Below are positions 1 to 12,644 of a DNA stretch of 64,000 nt, piece after piece. The stretch lies in contig CM060082.1 in assembly GCA_030533445.1 (NCBI GenBank), positions 40,163,317-40,227,316 of the forward strand, read 5' to 3'. The notes beneath the pieces were generated by a model, which saw nothing but the letters and a program-made list of their open reading frames with translations, was not told the DNA's origin and searched no databases. The DNA comes from Cyprinodon diabolis (lineage: Eukaryota; Chordata; Actinopteri; Cyprinodontiformes; Cyprinodontidae). How positions within the stretch are numbered: the first letter of the stretch is position 1; every line of letters begins with the position of its first letter. The translations under genes and the position numbers were made by a program.

Positions 1-293
1 CTGCTGCTGCCTAAGCACTCTGCTGAACCAACTGTCTCTGATCCCAACTGGTTCCCTCTCTCTGAACAAACCTGGACCTCTTCAAGGTATCCACTGAAAT
101 ATCTGAAAATCCATTTAACTTATCTGCAACCCAGCTAACCAACTATCCGTCTCTGCAGACGCCAGAGAATCCTGCCCAGACCTGAACCTGAATCTTTTCT
201 TGTTGTGTGAAAACTTAATAAACTCTGTTAAACTTTTTACCAAGTCTCAGTGGTGTTCTGCATGTGGGTTCATCTCTAAAACCGATCATGACA
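1..293 (+). mobile_element. 3' part of an LTR (family A), cut by window edge
   Basis: This is the right-hand end of a long terminal repeat that continues to the left of the window. It matches the right part of the complete solo LTR at 3605-4327 nearly base for base: the leucine-poor CTGCTGCTG start, the 'ggttccctctctctgaa' block, the 'cctcttcaaggta' block, a poly-A signal AATAAA at 217-222, and the end 'gatcatgaca'. The terminal CA at 292-293 fits the TG...CA rule for LTRs. Differences from the second copy are scattered substitutions and a few short gaps, so the two insertions are separate and not recent twins. Whether this is a solo LTR or the 3' LTR of a longer element cannot be told from here. 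Confidence 0.8.
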
Positions 294-3200
294 TCAGCAA
301 ACAAACCCTGATACCCTTGAGAATATTTCCATATCACTGCTTGGGCTTCTTAAACTTACAGACCTGCAATTGTGGCTTTGGAATAATGTGTTTCATGTGT
401 ATTTAAAGGGGCTGAGCCCTTGGTGCCGCTGCTTTCTATGAAGGGGACGGACTCTGGTCAAATATAGAAGGATGGGAGATTTATGGCCATAAAGCTTCTG
501 GAGAAACCCAACGTCAAAGTCTGCACACATGAGTTAAACCACTTGTTGTTGGTTTTGGTTGTAATTCTGCTCAGAGACACTGGGCTCCTTTTCCTGAAAT
601 CGTTGAGGTGTTTTATAAAATATTTTACATGATTACAGGGAAGTTGAATGAGATCATGTCACCATAAAACATATATTACATATTATTTTCAGCTGCTCTG
701 ACTGGCTGATGTGCATGGTCTGCAGGTTGTCAATAAATGTTAAAACAGAAAAACGGATATGAAACAATGGAAACAAACTCTTCAAAAACACTCTCCAAAA
801 CAGATAAAGCTCCTGTGAGGATGACTCTGGTCCATCTAGACCTGTTTACTAGATGAAGACCTCTGGAGACGCTCTGAGCTTTTGAAAAAAGCCGCTGCTT
901 CTACTTTTTGAAGACATTCAGATCACCAAAATAAAAGCACTGACTATCCCACCTCTTCTACTCTTCCTACCTCCTTTTTCTCTCTCCTCTGTCTCTATCA
1001 TTTAATTTGGGAGAGTAAATATTCTTGTGGTGTGGCAGCAGCATCTCTTCATATTTCCCTCTAAGTCTTAGAGTGACTCCCTCTGAGTCCCTCTAAGCTC
1101 TATGAACTCCGACATGCAGCGACCTTTGCTTAGTAACACCTTTAAGACACCAAGAATCCTTTGTTTTCTCTCTGTTCTGCCAGGATGAATGGAGCTGGTG
1201 GAACTGCTGAGGAGACAGACGACAGGACAGAAGGTAGAGCTCTGGATAGGTGGACATGATGGTGAGAAGAACATGTTGAGGAAAGATAGAGACTGGTGAT
1301 GAGAGAAAAACGGAAAAGCTGGGAAGAGGAATAGATGGGAGGACAAACGACAAAAAAGGCAACATGTTAGAGCCAGAGGTGAGTAAGAGCTGGCTCCCTT
1401 TCCTTCTATCATTAAGAGGTTCTACCTGAGACCTTTATGTTGGTGTAGTTCTAGTGCTGGTGTTGCCAGGCCAATCAGTGAGAGGAGAGCAGAGGAACAT
1501 TAATGCTGGGAAATAATGACACATCGCTGTGAAAGGCATGAGAAGAGAAGAGAGAATTACCTGCACACAGTCGATTTTGACAGGAGACAGCTCAGTTATT
1601 CTGAGCCCCGCAGAGAGCAGTTCTGTTATTTTGCTTAAAGTCTTTGTTTGGTTGGTCAAATTAACTTAATATTCAAATTTGATCCTTAATAAAAAGCAGT
1701 TTGCTTTTTTGTCATCTCCAGTAAAAAATATTTCTTTTTAGCTTTGGTGGTATTCATTTTTATCAACACAGAGAGTTAATTCACTGTTGTGAGCAGGTTA
1801 GCTGCTCCAATATCCAGACCTTTTTACTTGGTTCATCATGATACCGCCACCACCATGCTTCCCTACAGGCTGGTGTTGGCTGAGAGGAGAGCAGGTATTT
1901 CTTCTTCATTTGCTTTAATATTATTTAAATCACTGCTGACTAGGACCATTGTAATAAATTCTGATTTTTTTAAAACTTTTTTTCAGTACTGAGCAAAGAA
2001 AGTTAAAACTGTCAATAATTAGATTTTATCAACACAATCTAGTAATGGGGAAAAAAGGTCTCCATTACAAAAATGAGGGGAGCTTTGGTTTCCAGTTTCC
2101 TCTCCATCATTACTGTATCTAAATTAGAAACCCTAATGTTCCCTAATAGCAGATTTTAGTGATAGCTAAATGTTCTGTTCCGTTTGGGTTCTTTTCTTGT
2201 TCCACAGTGAAGCATACAGTTGGACGCTTTAATTCCAAACATTGATGCTTCTAATGGTTATGCTTATTTTTTTCTCCTCCTTCCTGTTATTTTGTCAGCT
2301 GAGCAAAGATTGAAGGATTTAGTTTGGGAGGTAAAGTTTATGTTCTCCAAAGCAGAACTTGTATGTTTGACTATTAGCTGTTGTTTTCTTTAAGCGCCTC
2401 AGTTCACCCCACTATGAGTATCTACTAATATGCAGCCTCATCTGCTGGAACAGGTCCATGACTGAGAACCAATTGATGCTCCTCCATTGACCTGTGTTTC
2501 ATTCACAGCAAGAGAAATCTGGGTCTGACATTTATTTCTAAAACATCACGTTCATCTGATTTTCTTTGAGCCCACTGTGTTGCTGCACAGGAAGGGTGTT
2601 TTACAAGGAAACTAATTCTACTGGCAAATGGGGAAATGGATTCAACTCTAAAATAGCCAATTTGCTCAAAATGTAATTATTCCAACTTTTACTGAAGCCA
2701 TTTTTTGGAGGCATTAGTGTCCTTGAAGTTGTTTCCAAGAAGCTGCAGATTCCAAGACTCAAATGGAAATGATTGTTTCTATAATTAGAAGGGAAAGCTA
2801 AAAGTAACACAAAACATGTTATGTTTAATCAGATTAAAAGCGTTGTAGATCTTAACATCTTGACTGAGGCATTTTTTTCCTTTCTTAAAGCTGCAATCTA
2901 AAGCAAAAAGGCAGAATCTGATCCTTAGATAATACCTAGCAGTGACCCATTAGGCCCAAACAGGAAGGGTTCCAGTTCTACAAAAACCAAACCAGCTCTC
3001 AGGGAATAATTCTCTGACCACTTTGGTGTTTAAGAACACTGGAAGACATTTCTATACAAGTGTTGAATGGTCCCAGACAGCCAGACTCTGAGTTTTTTCC
3101 AAAGCTAACACTGTAGCTGAATCCCAAAGCTCTAAGGACCAATCTGCCTGTCTGTAGCCGGTGTGTGATTCCCCCTGCGTGGACGAAATAGGGCTTGGTT

Positions 3201-3604
3201 TTAGCCTGGAAGCAGAATCCCAGATGAAGGAGATCCCTCAGCAGAGGTCAGAGCACCAAGCAGCCAGACTTTGGACTAAGAACATCTCCCCTTCTTCAGA
3301 AAGCTTCAAGTTCTACAAAGCAGAGCTTAACTTCCTCATCCTCTAACTAGTGGTAAACCAGTCTCAGTGGAACATCACTCATACTGTAAGTCCAAAAACC
3401 TAAAAGCTCCCCAGTTCTGCAGAACCACTCCCTACCAACACCTATCAACACTTACTAAGACCTGACCTGGAAGTTCTGAATGCCGGATTCAGAGGATTCC
3501 CTTTGGTTCTGCTGCCTTTGCCTAATGAATCCCCAAACATCTTTCTCTGACACTTTGACACATTAGAAGCTGCTTTCTTCACTCATTTCATTCTGACCTC
3601 ATAC
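294..3604. other. Non-coding stretch, no gene seen
   Basis: I see no gene, RNA or clear transposon here. The open frames are short (up to about 115 codons, the longest on the minus strand at 1068-1412), overlap in several frames and lack recognisable protein motifs. The sequence is AT-leaning with few CpGs. An AT-rich patch lies at roughly 1660-2200. Confidence 0.6.
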
Positions 3605-4327
3605 TGTTGGGATCTGGAGATTCTCCACCTTCTCCAGCAGAGTGCGCTGTGGATCTCCTGGGCTGGAGCCCTCCAGCACAGCTGACGTTCATCAGCCCAT
3701 CAGGAGACCTGCCTATATAACCAGCAGCCAGACCTTCCTTCAACGCCGCAGTGTTGACCAAGTTTGGTTAGCGAACCTGAGCCTCTGTTACTACTAGTAT
3801 CTTTGTCTCTAAAGAGAAACCCTATTCTAAACGGCCTCTGTCTTCTCGCTCCTAGGAAACCTGTCCCTCGTGTGAAGCTCTGGATGAGCTTAGCCTGTTA
3901 CCTGCCTGCCTGCCCTAGAGAGCCAAACCTGAAGATCTCACTCTGGAATCCACCTGCTGGTCTTAAGGAAAGAGCTAATCCCTCAAACCAAGGTCTGTCA
4001 CTAGAAAGTCAGAAGCTAGATGCTGCTGCTGCTGAGCACTCTGCTGAACCAACAGTCTCTGGACCCAACCGGTTCCCTCTCTCTGAAAAGAAAGCCTGGA
4101 CCTCTTCAAGGTATTTTCTGAAACATCTGAAAACCCCAACAACTAATCTGTTAACCTGGCTAATCAAACTATCTGTCTCTGCAGACGCCTGACAATCCTG
4201 CCCGGACCAGTTTCCAGAATCCAGTTCTTGTAAACTTTGTGCAAACCTTTAATAAACTCTGTTAAACTTTTCATCAGTCTCCAAGTGGTGTTCTGCAGGT
4301 GGGTTGATTCCTAAACCAATCAGGACA
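3605..4327 (+). mobile_element. Complete solo LTR (family A) with 5-bp target duplication
   Basis: The unit begins TGTTGGGATC and ends CAGGACA, giving TG...CA ends with a short TGT/ACA inverted repeat. It is flanked on both sides by CATAC (3600-3604 and 4328-4332), a 5-bp target-site duplication as expected for Gypsy/ERV-type integrases. Inside are a TATA box (TATATAA, 3714-3720) and a poly-A signal (AATAAA, 4251-4256) in the right order, so U3, R and U5 can be placed. No internal retroelement sequence lies next to it on either side, which is what recombination between two LTRs leaves behind. A 142-codon open frame at 3764-4192 lies wholly in the LTR and shows no known domain. Assignment to Gypsy rather than another LTR superfamily is inference. 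Confidence 0.88.
3714..3720 (+). promoter_or_regulatory. TATA box of solo LTR
   Basis: TATATAA sits about 110 bases into the LTR, in a GC-richer context, and would place the start of R near 3745. The matching poly-A signal is about 530 bases downstream. The promoter looks intact by sequence; activity is unknown. Confidence 0.6.
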
Positions 4328-4332
4328 CATAC

Positions 4333-5202
4333 TGTTCTTCCTCATCTGCACATCAAAGGTCCAAAGTCATCATGTTAGAGTCTAGAACTGTTATTACTTG
4401 GCAGTTGTTGCCACATGGTTTCTTTCACAATCAGACAGATTGGTCCGTTTAACATGTTGGATGGAACCAACCTTTTTACACATCTGGTCTCTGTCCACCG
4501 GCCAGGCCTCAGTAGAACCTGATACTACAGTCTGCTCTCTGCTTCATAGATAATATACTGACTTTCTAAGAGGACCAGTGGTTCTTTACTGGGAAGATCA
4601 CAGCCCACTTTCATTGGCTCTTCCTCATGCATCCATTTAAAAGGAGAATGGACCTTTATTAAAACACAGAGGGAGGAGTAGGAGGTTCAGGGAACAAACA
4701 AAGTGAAGTTTAAATGCATTCCCGAGTCTCCACTGTTGATCAGATCTACATCCCATCTATCCTCTGGGTTTCATCAACTCATTTATCATTTTCATGCACA
4801 CAGTTGGCTAAGTGCTCCTCTGTTTTCTTAGACTGCAGAGATTAATTGTCTGATGAAGTGTAGCCTTGCAGGACTTCAGTACATGAAATCAAACCATCTG
4901 CACCGTTTTAGTTATTTGAGATTTATTATTACTGTGATTTAAAACCTAATTTAAGAGGAAGACATGGACAAAAACAGCTCCAGTGACTTATGGGGGCTCC
5001 AATCATTCGAGCAAGGTCCGACTAGGCTAATGTATTAAGCAGATTTTAATTTAATATAACGTTTTGGTTTTTGTTGTTTTAAAATAATAGTTGGATTTTA
5101 AAAGTAGAATCTACTGTGAATTTATTAGAGGTTAATGTCTTACATTTATTTGATAAATCCTTTAAGTGCCTCCTCTTTAATTGTCAAACTGGGTAATGAT
5201 GT
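4333..5202. other. Non-coding stretch, nothing recognised
   Basis: AT-leaning DNA without a convincing reading frame, RNA gene or named repeat. It ends at the short TCCA repeat that marks the 3' end of the minus-strand LINE beside it. Confidence 0.55.
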
Positions 5203-5216
5203 TATCCATCCATCCA

Positions 5217-5815
5217 TTTTCTTCCGTTTTATTCTGAGTTAGGTCGCAGAGGCAGCAGTCTAAGCAGAGTTGCCCAGACTTCCCGATGCACACACACACC
5301 TCCTGCTGCTCTGGGGGGACCCCAAAGAGACATCAGGCAAGCTCAGAGACATAGTCCCTCCAGTGTGTCCTTGGCCTGCCACAAGGCCTCCTCCCAATAG
5401 GACATGCCTGGAATACCTCCCAAGGGAGGCGTCCAGGAGGCATCCAAAATAGATGCCTGAGCCACCTCAGCTGGTTCCTTTCAAAGTGGAGGAGCTAGGA
5501 CTCTAATCCAAGCTCCTCCCAGGTAACTGAGCTCCTCACCCGATCTCAAAGGGTCTGCCCAGCCACCCAGTGGAAGGAAACTTGGCTGCTTGTATTCGCA
5601 ATCTTTTCCTGTTGGTCATTACAGAGATCATATGACCATAGGTGAGGGTGGGAACCCCAAGATACTTGAAGTCCTGCTCTTGAGAAAGTCCTGCACTTGA
5701 GAAAAGGACTAAAGAAGGAAGTCCACCTTTCTCCGGTGGAGAACCATGGTGCTGATCCTGATCCCGGCCACTTCACACTCGGCTGCAAACCACCCGAGTG
5801 CACGCCAGAGGTCCT
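5217..5815 (-). pseudogene. LINE reverse-transcriptase C-terminal remnant and 3' tail
   Basis: The nucleotide sequence corresponds to the end of the Rex3-type RT ORF and its C-terminal region, read on the minus strand, but no frame stays open for long. It joins the endonuclease part directly at about 5815, without the RT fingers and palm (no YADD/FADD motif is present in the window for this element). This is a deletion, not a 5' truncation, because the 5' end is still there. Confidence 0.65.
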
Positions 5816-5879
5816 AGTTTGATGAGGTCACTAACAGAGGGCTCCACAAGACATTCCCAACAAACTGTCACAACATGCT

Positions 5880-6590
5880 TAGGTCTGACCGGCTTCCTCT
5901 CCTGCCAGCGGACCCAGCTCACCACCAGCTGGTGATCAGTTGACAGTTCAGTCCCTCTCTTGACCCGAGTGTGCGACTATGGGACCGGAGATCAGATGAC
6001 ACAACTACATGGACACCCTTGTGCTTAAACATGCTGTTCGTTATGGACAAACTTTGATTAGCACAGAAGTTCAGTAGTAGAACTCTGACTGAGTTCAGAT
6101 TAGGAAGGCCGTTCCCCCCAATTACCCCTGTCCAGGTCTTACAATCCCTGCCCCCAAAGACATTGAAGTCCCCCAGTAGAACAATGGAGTCCCCAGTTGG
6201 AGCACCATCTAGAACACCTCTCAGGGACTCTAAGAGGGCCGGGTACTCTGCACCAATGTTGGGTCTGTAGGCCGAGATAACAGTGAGAGACCTGTCCCCA
6301 ACCTGAAGGCGGAGTCGCACAACCCTCTCATTCACTTGGGTGAACTCCAACATGTGACAACTGAGCTGGAGGACAATGAGCAAGGCCACCCTGGCTCGCT
6401 GCCTCTTCCTGCAGGCAACGACAAAGAAGTGGAGCATCCAGCCCCTCTCCAGAAGATGGGATCCAGAACACAAGCTGTTTGTGGAAGTGAGCCTGACCAT
6501 ATCTAGCCGGTACCTCTCAACCTCCCTCCAAAGCTCAGGCTCCTTCTAGCCAAGCGAGGTGACGTTCCACGTCCCTACAGCCATGCAAGT
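5880..6590 (-). pseudogene. LINE endonuclease domain (EEP type), broken
   Basis: The longest open piece (5919-6500, 193 codons, minus strand) is an apurinic-endonuclease-like domain of a non-LTR retrotransposon. It shows a well-kept LLGDFN motif (plus-strand position about 6160-6180), preceded by SLTVISAY and SIVLLGDF-type strands, as in the EEP fold. The true start lies upstream near 6585, where a GTWN motif is readable (ATG in the context 'MAVGTWNVTS'), but an in-frame TAG at 6546-6548 separates it from the rest. Near 5975 the frame shifts: the closing T-D-H catalytic segment is present at about 5935-5950 only in another frame. With a stop and a frameshift it cannot make an active nuclease. 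Confidence 0.85.
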
Positions 6591-6840
6591 CCCAACCCCA
6601 GGCCTGGCTTCAGGGTGAGGCCCTGGCTGAGCCATAAGGGGCAACGTCATTGTCCTTGATTTAACTCTCTCCCTAATGGTCTTTTGAGCTGCTCTTAGTC
6701 TGACCCATCACCTAGGACCTTTATGCCATGGGAGACCCTACCAGGGACATAATGCCCCGGACAACATAGCTCCTAGGATCATGTGGGCACTCAAACAACC
6801 CCACCATGTCAAGGTGGCTGCTTGCTGGGTGAAGGATGTT

Positions 6841-8689
6841 ACAGTTTACTAAATGTGATTCAGGAACATTGAAGGAATCTCTGCAGCATGTCACTCAGAC
6901 TGAACAGACTTTTCTGATGTTCTAATTTTCTCACAGCTCATCAGCAACATAACAGATAAGAGGTTTTAACCTGACTTGGACACACATTGGTACAGAAGAG
7001 CTGAATGAATCGGGGAATAATGTGATCCCGATGGTTCTTCTGAGCCTGTGATGGAAAAAAAAATTGTCAAATGCATGAGAAATAAAGCTGCAGATTACAA
7101 GGCCTAAAGATGTGTGGCTACAGACATGAGGTGATGGTGAGGCTGATGAGGTGGAGAACACAGAGTTGGAGGAAGCTCCAGGCCTGAGGCTCTATTTGTC
7201 AGAAGCATAGGCTCCTATGGTGGACAGCATTTACCAGAGAATGAGGGAAATGGAGCTACCCAGGCTCTGATGGTAAAGTAAAGGTTATGCACTGAGTCAC
7301 CACATGAAAGGCTGGGCAAAATGCAGGATAGAGAAACAGCAGACAAAGAGCAGCAGGAGCCTCAGATAGAAAGTCTGCTTCTAAAAAAAAACGAAGAGTT
7401 CTCAGCAGGAGTCCACAGACTGAGTTCTTCTTATGCTAATGCTGAACAATCACACATATTATCTAGACAGAGGTTCTCAGACTGAGCTCTGGTTAGGATA
7501 TGTGTCATAAATAAAAAGAATTGCAGTGTATTAAGACAAGAGATGAAGATATTTCAGTTTAAGAGTTTCTAATTGCATCAGGGGAACGTTCAAAGAGCCA
7601 CTATGGCAGGTCTCTCAGACTCAGTTGGCCTGCTCTGACTTTTCCACCACCTCTCCTTCTGCCCTGCTTCTCTGGCTGCTTCATCTTCTCTAAATAACGA
7701 CTTTGCAGAGATTTATGGACATGAATATAATACCCCACAAACACAAAAAGGGACTCATCAGAGTGTACTACAGAGCAACATGATTCTCCTTGATCTGAGA
7801 CACCCGCCAAGCTTTAGTTCCTCTCATTTTTCCGACTTCCAGAGTTTTCTGTTATACCATTTTAGTCAACAGGAGGAAAAACAGACATGGAGAAGCTTTT
7901 TGATTTGGTGGCTTTTGGTGTTCAGGACCAAGCCGGGGAGTCATTGGCTGGTCTTTTCTCACATGGCAGCTCACTTTTCAAAGGATGTCAGAGAAACATA
8001 AAGAAAGGAGAAAAGAGGAATTTGTTATCTCAGTAAAAGCCAGGCAGCCTCCTTTCATTGAATTTAGTGTAGATTGATGAAAACTTCCCATCTGTGTGCT
8101 TATACTGGGCTGTGCCATCTAACATATTACCTGTAAAGTTTTAAGAAAAGCCCCATCAGTCATCTTAAGTACCTTGGTATATGTGGCTGATCCTGTCTGG
8201 TCATTGACTAATCTGATCTGTGAACACATGTTTCTGTCATCTTTAACTTGGAGCAAATCAAAGGCAACATTTGGGCTGATGCAACACACTCCTTAAGGTA
8301 CAAGCTGACAGTTTTTCCTAATAACTAAGAAGCAGAACCAGTGGGTCCATTACCAATGATGACACTCCATCAGGAGCTCATTTGAACAGAAAAACACATC
8401 TGGAGAGTACAGAAATCAATTGTTACAGCAATCTGAGTGAACAGTGTAAGATACGTAAATACAGGAAAGTTTGAGCAGATGAAATACTTGGTAATTTATC
8501 TCTGGCTTTAATTTCTCTGAGTTGGACAATGGAGGCAATGAGATCTAAGAGGTTAGATATAATAGGATATAATATTAAAATATTAGTAGTGTTCCTTAAA
8601 TCTACAACCAAGACAGCTTTAGCCATGAAGATTATGATTAAAAACCAACTAAGCTCTGGTTGACCTCTGGTACTCAAATCAAAAACATT
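6841..8689. other. Non-coding stretch, nothing recognised
   Basis: No gene or clear repeat. Short open frames on both strands (60-100 codons) lack motifs. The part from about 8420 to 8720 is AT-rich. Confidence 0.55.
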
Positions 8690-8751
8690 GAGGGTCACTT
8701 CAAACTTACACAGAATCACTGAGAGTCACTTCAAACTTACTCAGAACCATT
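8690..8751. repeat. Tandem duplication, 31-bp unit, two copies
   Basis: Two adjacent 31-base units share the core GTCACTTCAAACTTAC and differ at about four positions. This is a local replication-slippage type duplication, too short to suggest a function. Confidence 0.75.
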
Positions 8752-9238
8752 GTTAATCTTAGTGAACATTATACCTTCCTATCTACATGGTTTTGAACAC
8801 AGAGACCCATCAACATACTGTAAATATGGACACCTGATCACATTCACTTTTTTAGTTAATATGATCCACTGATTCTTCCAGATTACTAGGTAAACTGAAT
8901 AATTACTTGTCTGAGTTAATATAAATGTTTTATACACTTAGAGGAAAGTACATTTGATCGATAATTATTGCTGGTTTCTGCTGAGGCACCATGTTTTCTT
9001 CTACAGTTTATGTTTCAGGTGAGGTTGAGGAGATCCAGCCCGAGAGAGCTACACTACAATGCTATAAACCAGGCATGTCAAAGTCAAACACACGAGGGCC
9101 AAAACAAAAATTAGATTAGATTATAAGATTAAACTTTTATTATATTAATTACTTATTAAGATACAAACATAAATAAAAGTGCATGCATTAAAAATTATCT
9201 TTGGATTGTTTTGGTATTTGATTTACCCCCTTTAACAA
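8752..9238. other. Non-coding, with a possible repeat relic at 9069-9130
   Basis: The words 'catgtcaaagtcaaacacacgagggccaaaa' (around 9075-9107) resemble the start of a diffuse vertebrate repeat that usually reads 'gtgtcaaactca...gggcca'. The match is short and I give it low weight. The rest is AT-rich and featureless. Confidence 0.35.
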
Positions 9239-9595
9239 TCGAAGCACACTGGGCTGAAGCCGGTTGTCTAAGGAGGCGGAGCACACTAACTGCACTGCGC
9301 AAGCACTGCGTGGTGTCAGCAGAGGTTGATTGATGCCAAAATAAAAGGAGCCTGGATGGAAGGTGAGGGGAGCTGATCCTGCTCCCTGGAGCCCGCAGAC
9401 TCTCCCCCACGGCTTCTGGTGGCTCCAGCACTGCGGCAGCTAGGGGATTTCCTTGGGATCCATTTGGACGTCTTGGGCGTTGGGTCCCCCGGCGCTCTGC
9501 TCAGTGCTCTGGAGGGGCGTGTCTTTGGCTCCTCACAACCACTATTGAGCATTTTTCCTTTGAATAAACTTTACTTGCACAAGTGGACTCTCACA
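9239..9595 (+). mobile_element. Candidate compact LTR
   Basis: A GC-richer block of about 357 bases in AT-rich surroundings has an LTR-like order: a TATA-like AAATAAAAGG near 9340-9350, a poly-A signal AATAAA at 9563-9568, and an end in CTCACA about 27 bases later. AACAA occurs on both sides (9234-9238 and 9596-9600) and could be the target duplication. The left end would then begin TC, not the usual TG, which weakens the call. It could also be an unrelated processed sequence. Confidence 0.4.
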
Positions 9596-9600
9596 AACAA

Positions 9601-12600
9601 TAGTAAAGCAATAGTATCAAGGTGTTACTCTGTGGTATCTCTTTTACTATATCTGTTGGTTGTGCTGTTCTTTTTACATATCTTTGCAGATGATGAAGTA
9701 GACTGAAGATGTTTTACCATTGTCTCTCCTTTATTTCCTCTTTCTTTCATCTTTTCTGCTTTTCCTTTCCTGTTCTATTTACATTACAGTGTCCATAAAA
9801 ATTGTAACACTCCCTACATGAATTATAATAAAGCTTTTTATAGGCATAAATAATGCGGAACCCTGTGGTCATAGCCATAATGCTCCACTTGTGAAAGCAA
9901 AATCTGTTCGGCCCTTCTTTGGCATCAAGACAATTATTCTTATTGCCACATCGCCAGACAGGACACTGTTAAAAAAAAAACTACTGACTGCTCTCTAGTG
10001 ATTTCATTTATAAGATGAAACATATGAAATGGAATATTTTGTTTTCTCAAGTAACGGGAATCCTTTCTAATTTTGTTCTTCCTTACAGATCATCAGGAGC
10101 TTTTTAAACACAGAAAGAACACAACATTAGAGCAGATAGATTTAATTTCCTTTAATAAGAAATGTTGTTTAATTTCATACAACTTGCCCGATTAACACCA
10201 TAATTTACATAAACGAATCAAAACCTCTCTTGTATAAACTACAAATCTGATTCTGATCAATAGACCAGGTGTCATAAAGGTAAAAATAAATTAAGTAATA
10301 AACTCTGGAAGCAGTGATCAATCATTTAGATAAGTTATCACATCAGTTCTGGACAGCTGTAGGTCAGGGCCCACCGTCATGGAAAAGTTTGGTCTGTTTA
10401 CATAAAAATTACATTAACTAAACAAAACCAGCCAAGGAGAAAACTTTTAATTAAGAAACCATTTCAGAAGAAATGAAAGTGTTTCTTTGATACATGCTTA
10501 GAAAAAAGTGCATAGAAACTAAGTATGAGTCAGTAAGACTGAGTGACTGTTTTAATAAACGTCTGATGCTAATAAAATCAGGAGCAGCTACTTCCTGAAG
10601 GTCCTGAAGTCTGCTGCTGAGCCGCTGTTAGCAGCCTCACTGAAACCATGTTTATATGAATAAGAATAAAAACTCCACCCTAATAAAACAAATAGTGAAA
10701 CGTTCTTGTTAAAGGCCGATGTGCTCAGTTCTATAAATGACAAAGCTGGTCTGCTGGACTGATTCAAACAGCTCCAGGGTGGAACATACAACAGCTAAAT
10801 AAATAACTCTTGAGAAGCTTTGTAGGAGAAAACCAGGCTGGAAAAATCAAGTATTAACACTTCAATGAAAGAAGAGATGTTTCTGCTCTTAGGAAGAAAG
10901 GTGGGCTACAGCTAAGATCACTTTTTATAAAAAGTATTTTAAAAGTACTTAAAATGTATAGAAAACATATTAATTTCCATTTAAATAAAATGACAGTTGT
11001 TGCCATTTCTAGAGAGAGTAGCTGTAGGGTTTCCATTTGGACCAACAGTCACTAAAGTTCTTTAGAAGCACAGAAATAAGACAGAAGACATGTTTGCTTG
11101 TTCATTTATCCCTGTTTTCTCTCAAAGTTACTTTACTGACATCAGTTCTAAACCATCTACCAAACATAAAAACATTCTTCCCTTTGGTTTTCTACAGGTT
11201 TAATGTTTTAAACACCCTAAAGATGGAGTCCTAGTTTTCTTATGCTGGAGGAACTGCTGGTTCTATGAAGGTCCAGATTGTTCAACATTCCAGGTCGGTG
11301 ATGTGTGATCCAGATATACTTCCTGAGCCACATTGAGACAGAAGCCCTCAGCTGTAAACCCTCAGCCTTTATCTAACCTGGAGATCCCAACCAGACAGCA
11401 GCTGGGGTCTGAATCCAACTTGACCCAAAGTTAAAAGATCAGTTTTAGCTTGATAAGGCTCAGGTCCACCAGCACCAATCTGTGCTGTCTTGTCTTTTTC
11501 TCATCAGCCTCCCAGCATCAAACTCTATCTTCTAAAGGAGATCTTAAGGAGACTTAAAATGCACATTGTTTGTTGTCGCCCTTCCCTTTCCACCTTTCCC
11601 AGTCAGTGTGGGTCTCAGGAGTGAGTCCAGCTCACTGGAACCCAGTGTGTATCTGTCTCCACTTGCTTCAGCATCAACTGCAGCTCCCTGAAGGCCGTAG
11701 TGAGGTCCTCGTTCACTATGACCTTCTCAAGCATATGACTCTACTGACTCTACATCATCTCAGCAGAGTTCAACATCTCCATAAGGTCCTCTTCCTGTAG
11801 GGTCCAGAACCCAGAGGGAGAAAGAAACAGGAAGTTAAATTAGCTCCATGAAGACGGCCTTAAAAGCTTCAAATATCTGCAACAGAAAATGGGCCTTAAA
11901 GCCAGAGACTGAAACAAAGCCACTGCTTTCAAGACACAATTATACATAAAGAGGCCTGTGCAGAGCCTGTTATATCCTCCCTGAGACATGGTTCCCACTC
12001 ATGAACCCTGCCACAGATTATGCACTGAAACCTCAAGGAATTTCCATTATTCCTTTCACTGAATTCACACCAACATCCAATCCACTAAAAAAACCAAACA
12101 TTCTCAGAAATATCCTCTAAACAGGCAAACAGCTAAACACAGCCCTGATTTACAGACAAGAAAGTCTCAATTTCTGTCAGTCTGCATTATATATGTGATG
12201 GGAGATGACAGCTTGTGAAGCGGGCTGATTTTGGGCTGTGTGAACTGGCTGCACAGATCACTGTAGCTCATAAAGAAAACTCTGACAAAGGAAGGCTGGA
12301 GGTCTGTTGAAGTGTTGGGAAAGCAAGTGATCTTCTGCTAGGATTTGTTCCTGATGGTCAGGTCAAGAGGTCATGGTTTTAAGTCAGCTGAGATATGAAA
12401 CATAATTCTTAGATGGTTTGAAGCTCCTCCAACACCTGCAGCACCATGTTTCCATGTTCTTCCCAAATTAATCCAGTTATTCTTCAGCTCAATGTTTTCC
12501 AGCAGAAACAAAGCTTGGTGTCCAGTTTTACCCAGACAACCAGAAACACATCCTGTTTGTTCCATCAGGGAAAAAGAGGAACTTTGTCCACAAATACGGA

Positions 12601-12640
12601 AGCTCATTCAGCAGCTGGAGATGTTTCTAAGTCCTCAGTT
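9601..12640. other. Non-coding stretch, nothing recognised
   Basis: Long run without a supportable gene. Several open frames of 60-80 codons appear on both strands, none with motifs or splice-site context. AT-rich between about 9700 and 11250. Confidence 0.55.
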
Positions 12641-12644
12641 AATC

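Larger units (their letters stand above)
5203..6840 (-). mobile_element. RTE/Rex3-like LINE, internally deleted relic
   Basis: Read on the minus strand, the element starts with a 5' leader near 6840, has an endonuclease domain (about 6590-5880), jumps near 5815 into the C-terminal tail of the reverse-transcriptase ORF and its 3' end, and finishes at a short ATCC-type repeat (5203-5216). Ending in a TGGA/ATCC run, and the wording of the 3' region, are typical of the teleost Rex3 branch of the RTE clade. The catalytic part of the reverse transcriptase is missing, so about half of the coding region has been lost. Family naming is from memory of the family and would need a library search. Confidence 0.8.

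Noticed and set aside
3764..4192. 142-codon open frame on the plus strand
   Set aside because: It lies wholly within the solo LTR, its second half has a near copy in the LTR at 1-293 where the frame is broken, and it shows no domain.
9195..9706. Overlapping frames on both strands around the candidate LTR
   Set aside because: Three frames overlap in the same GC-richer block, which is expected from composition and not from coding use.
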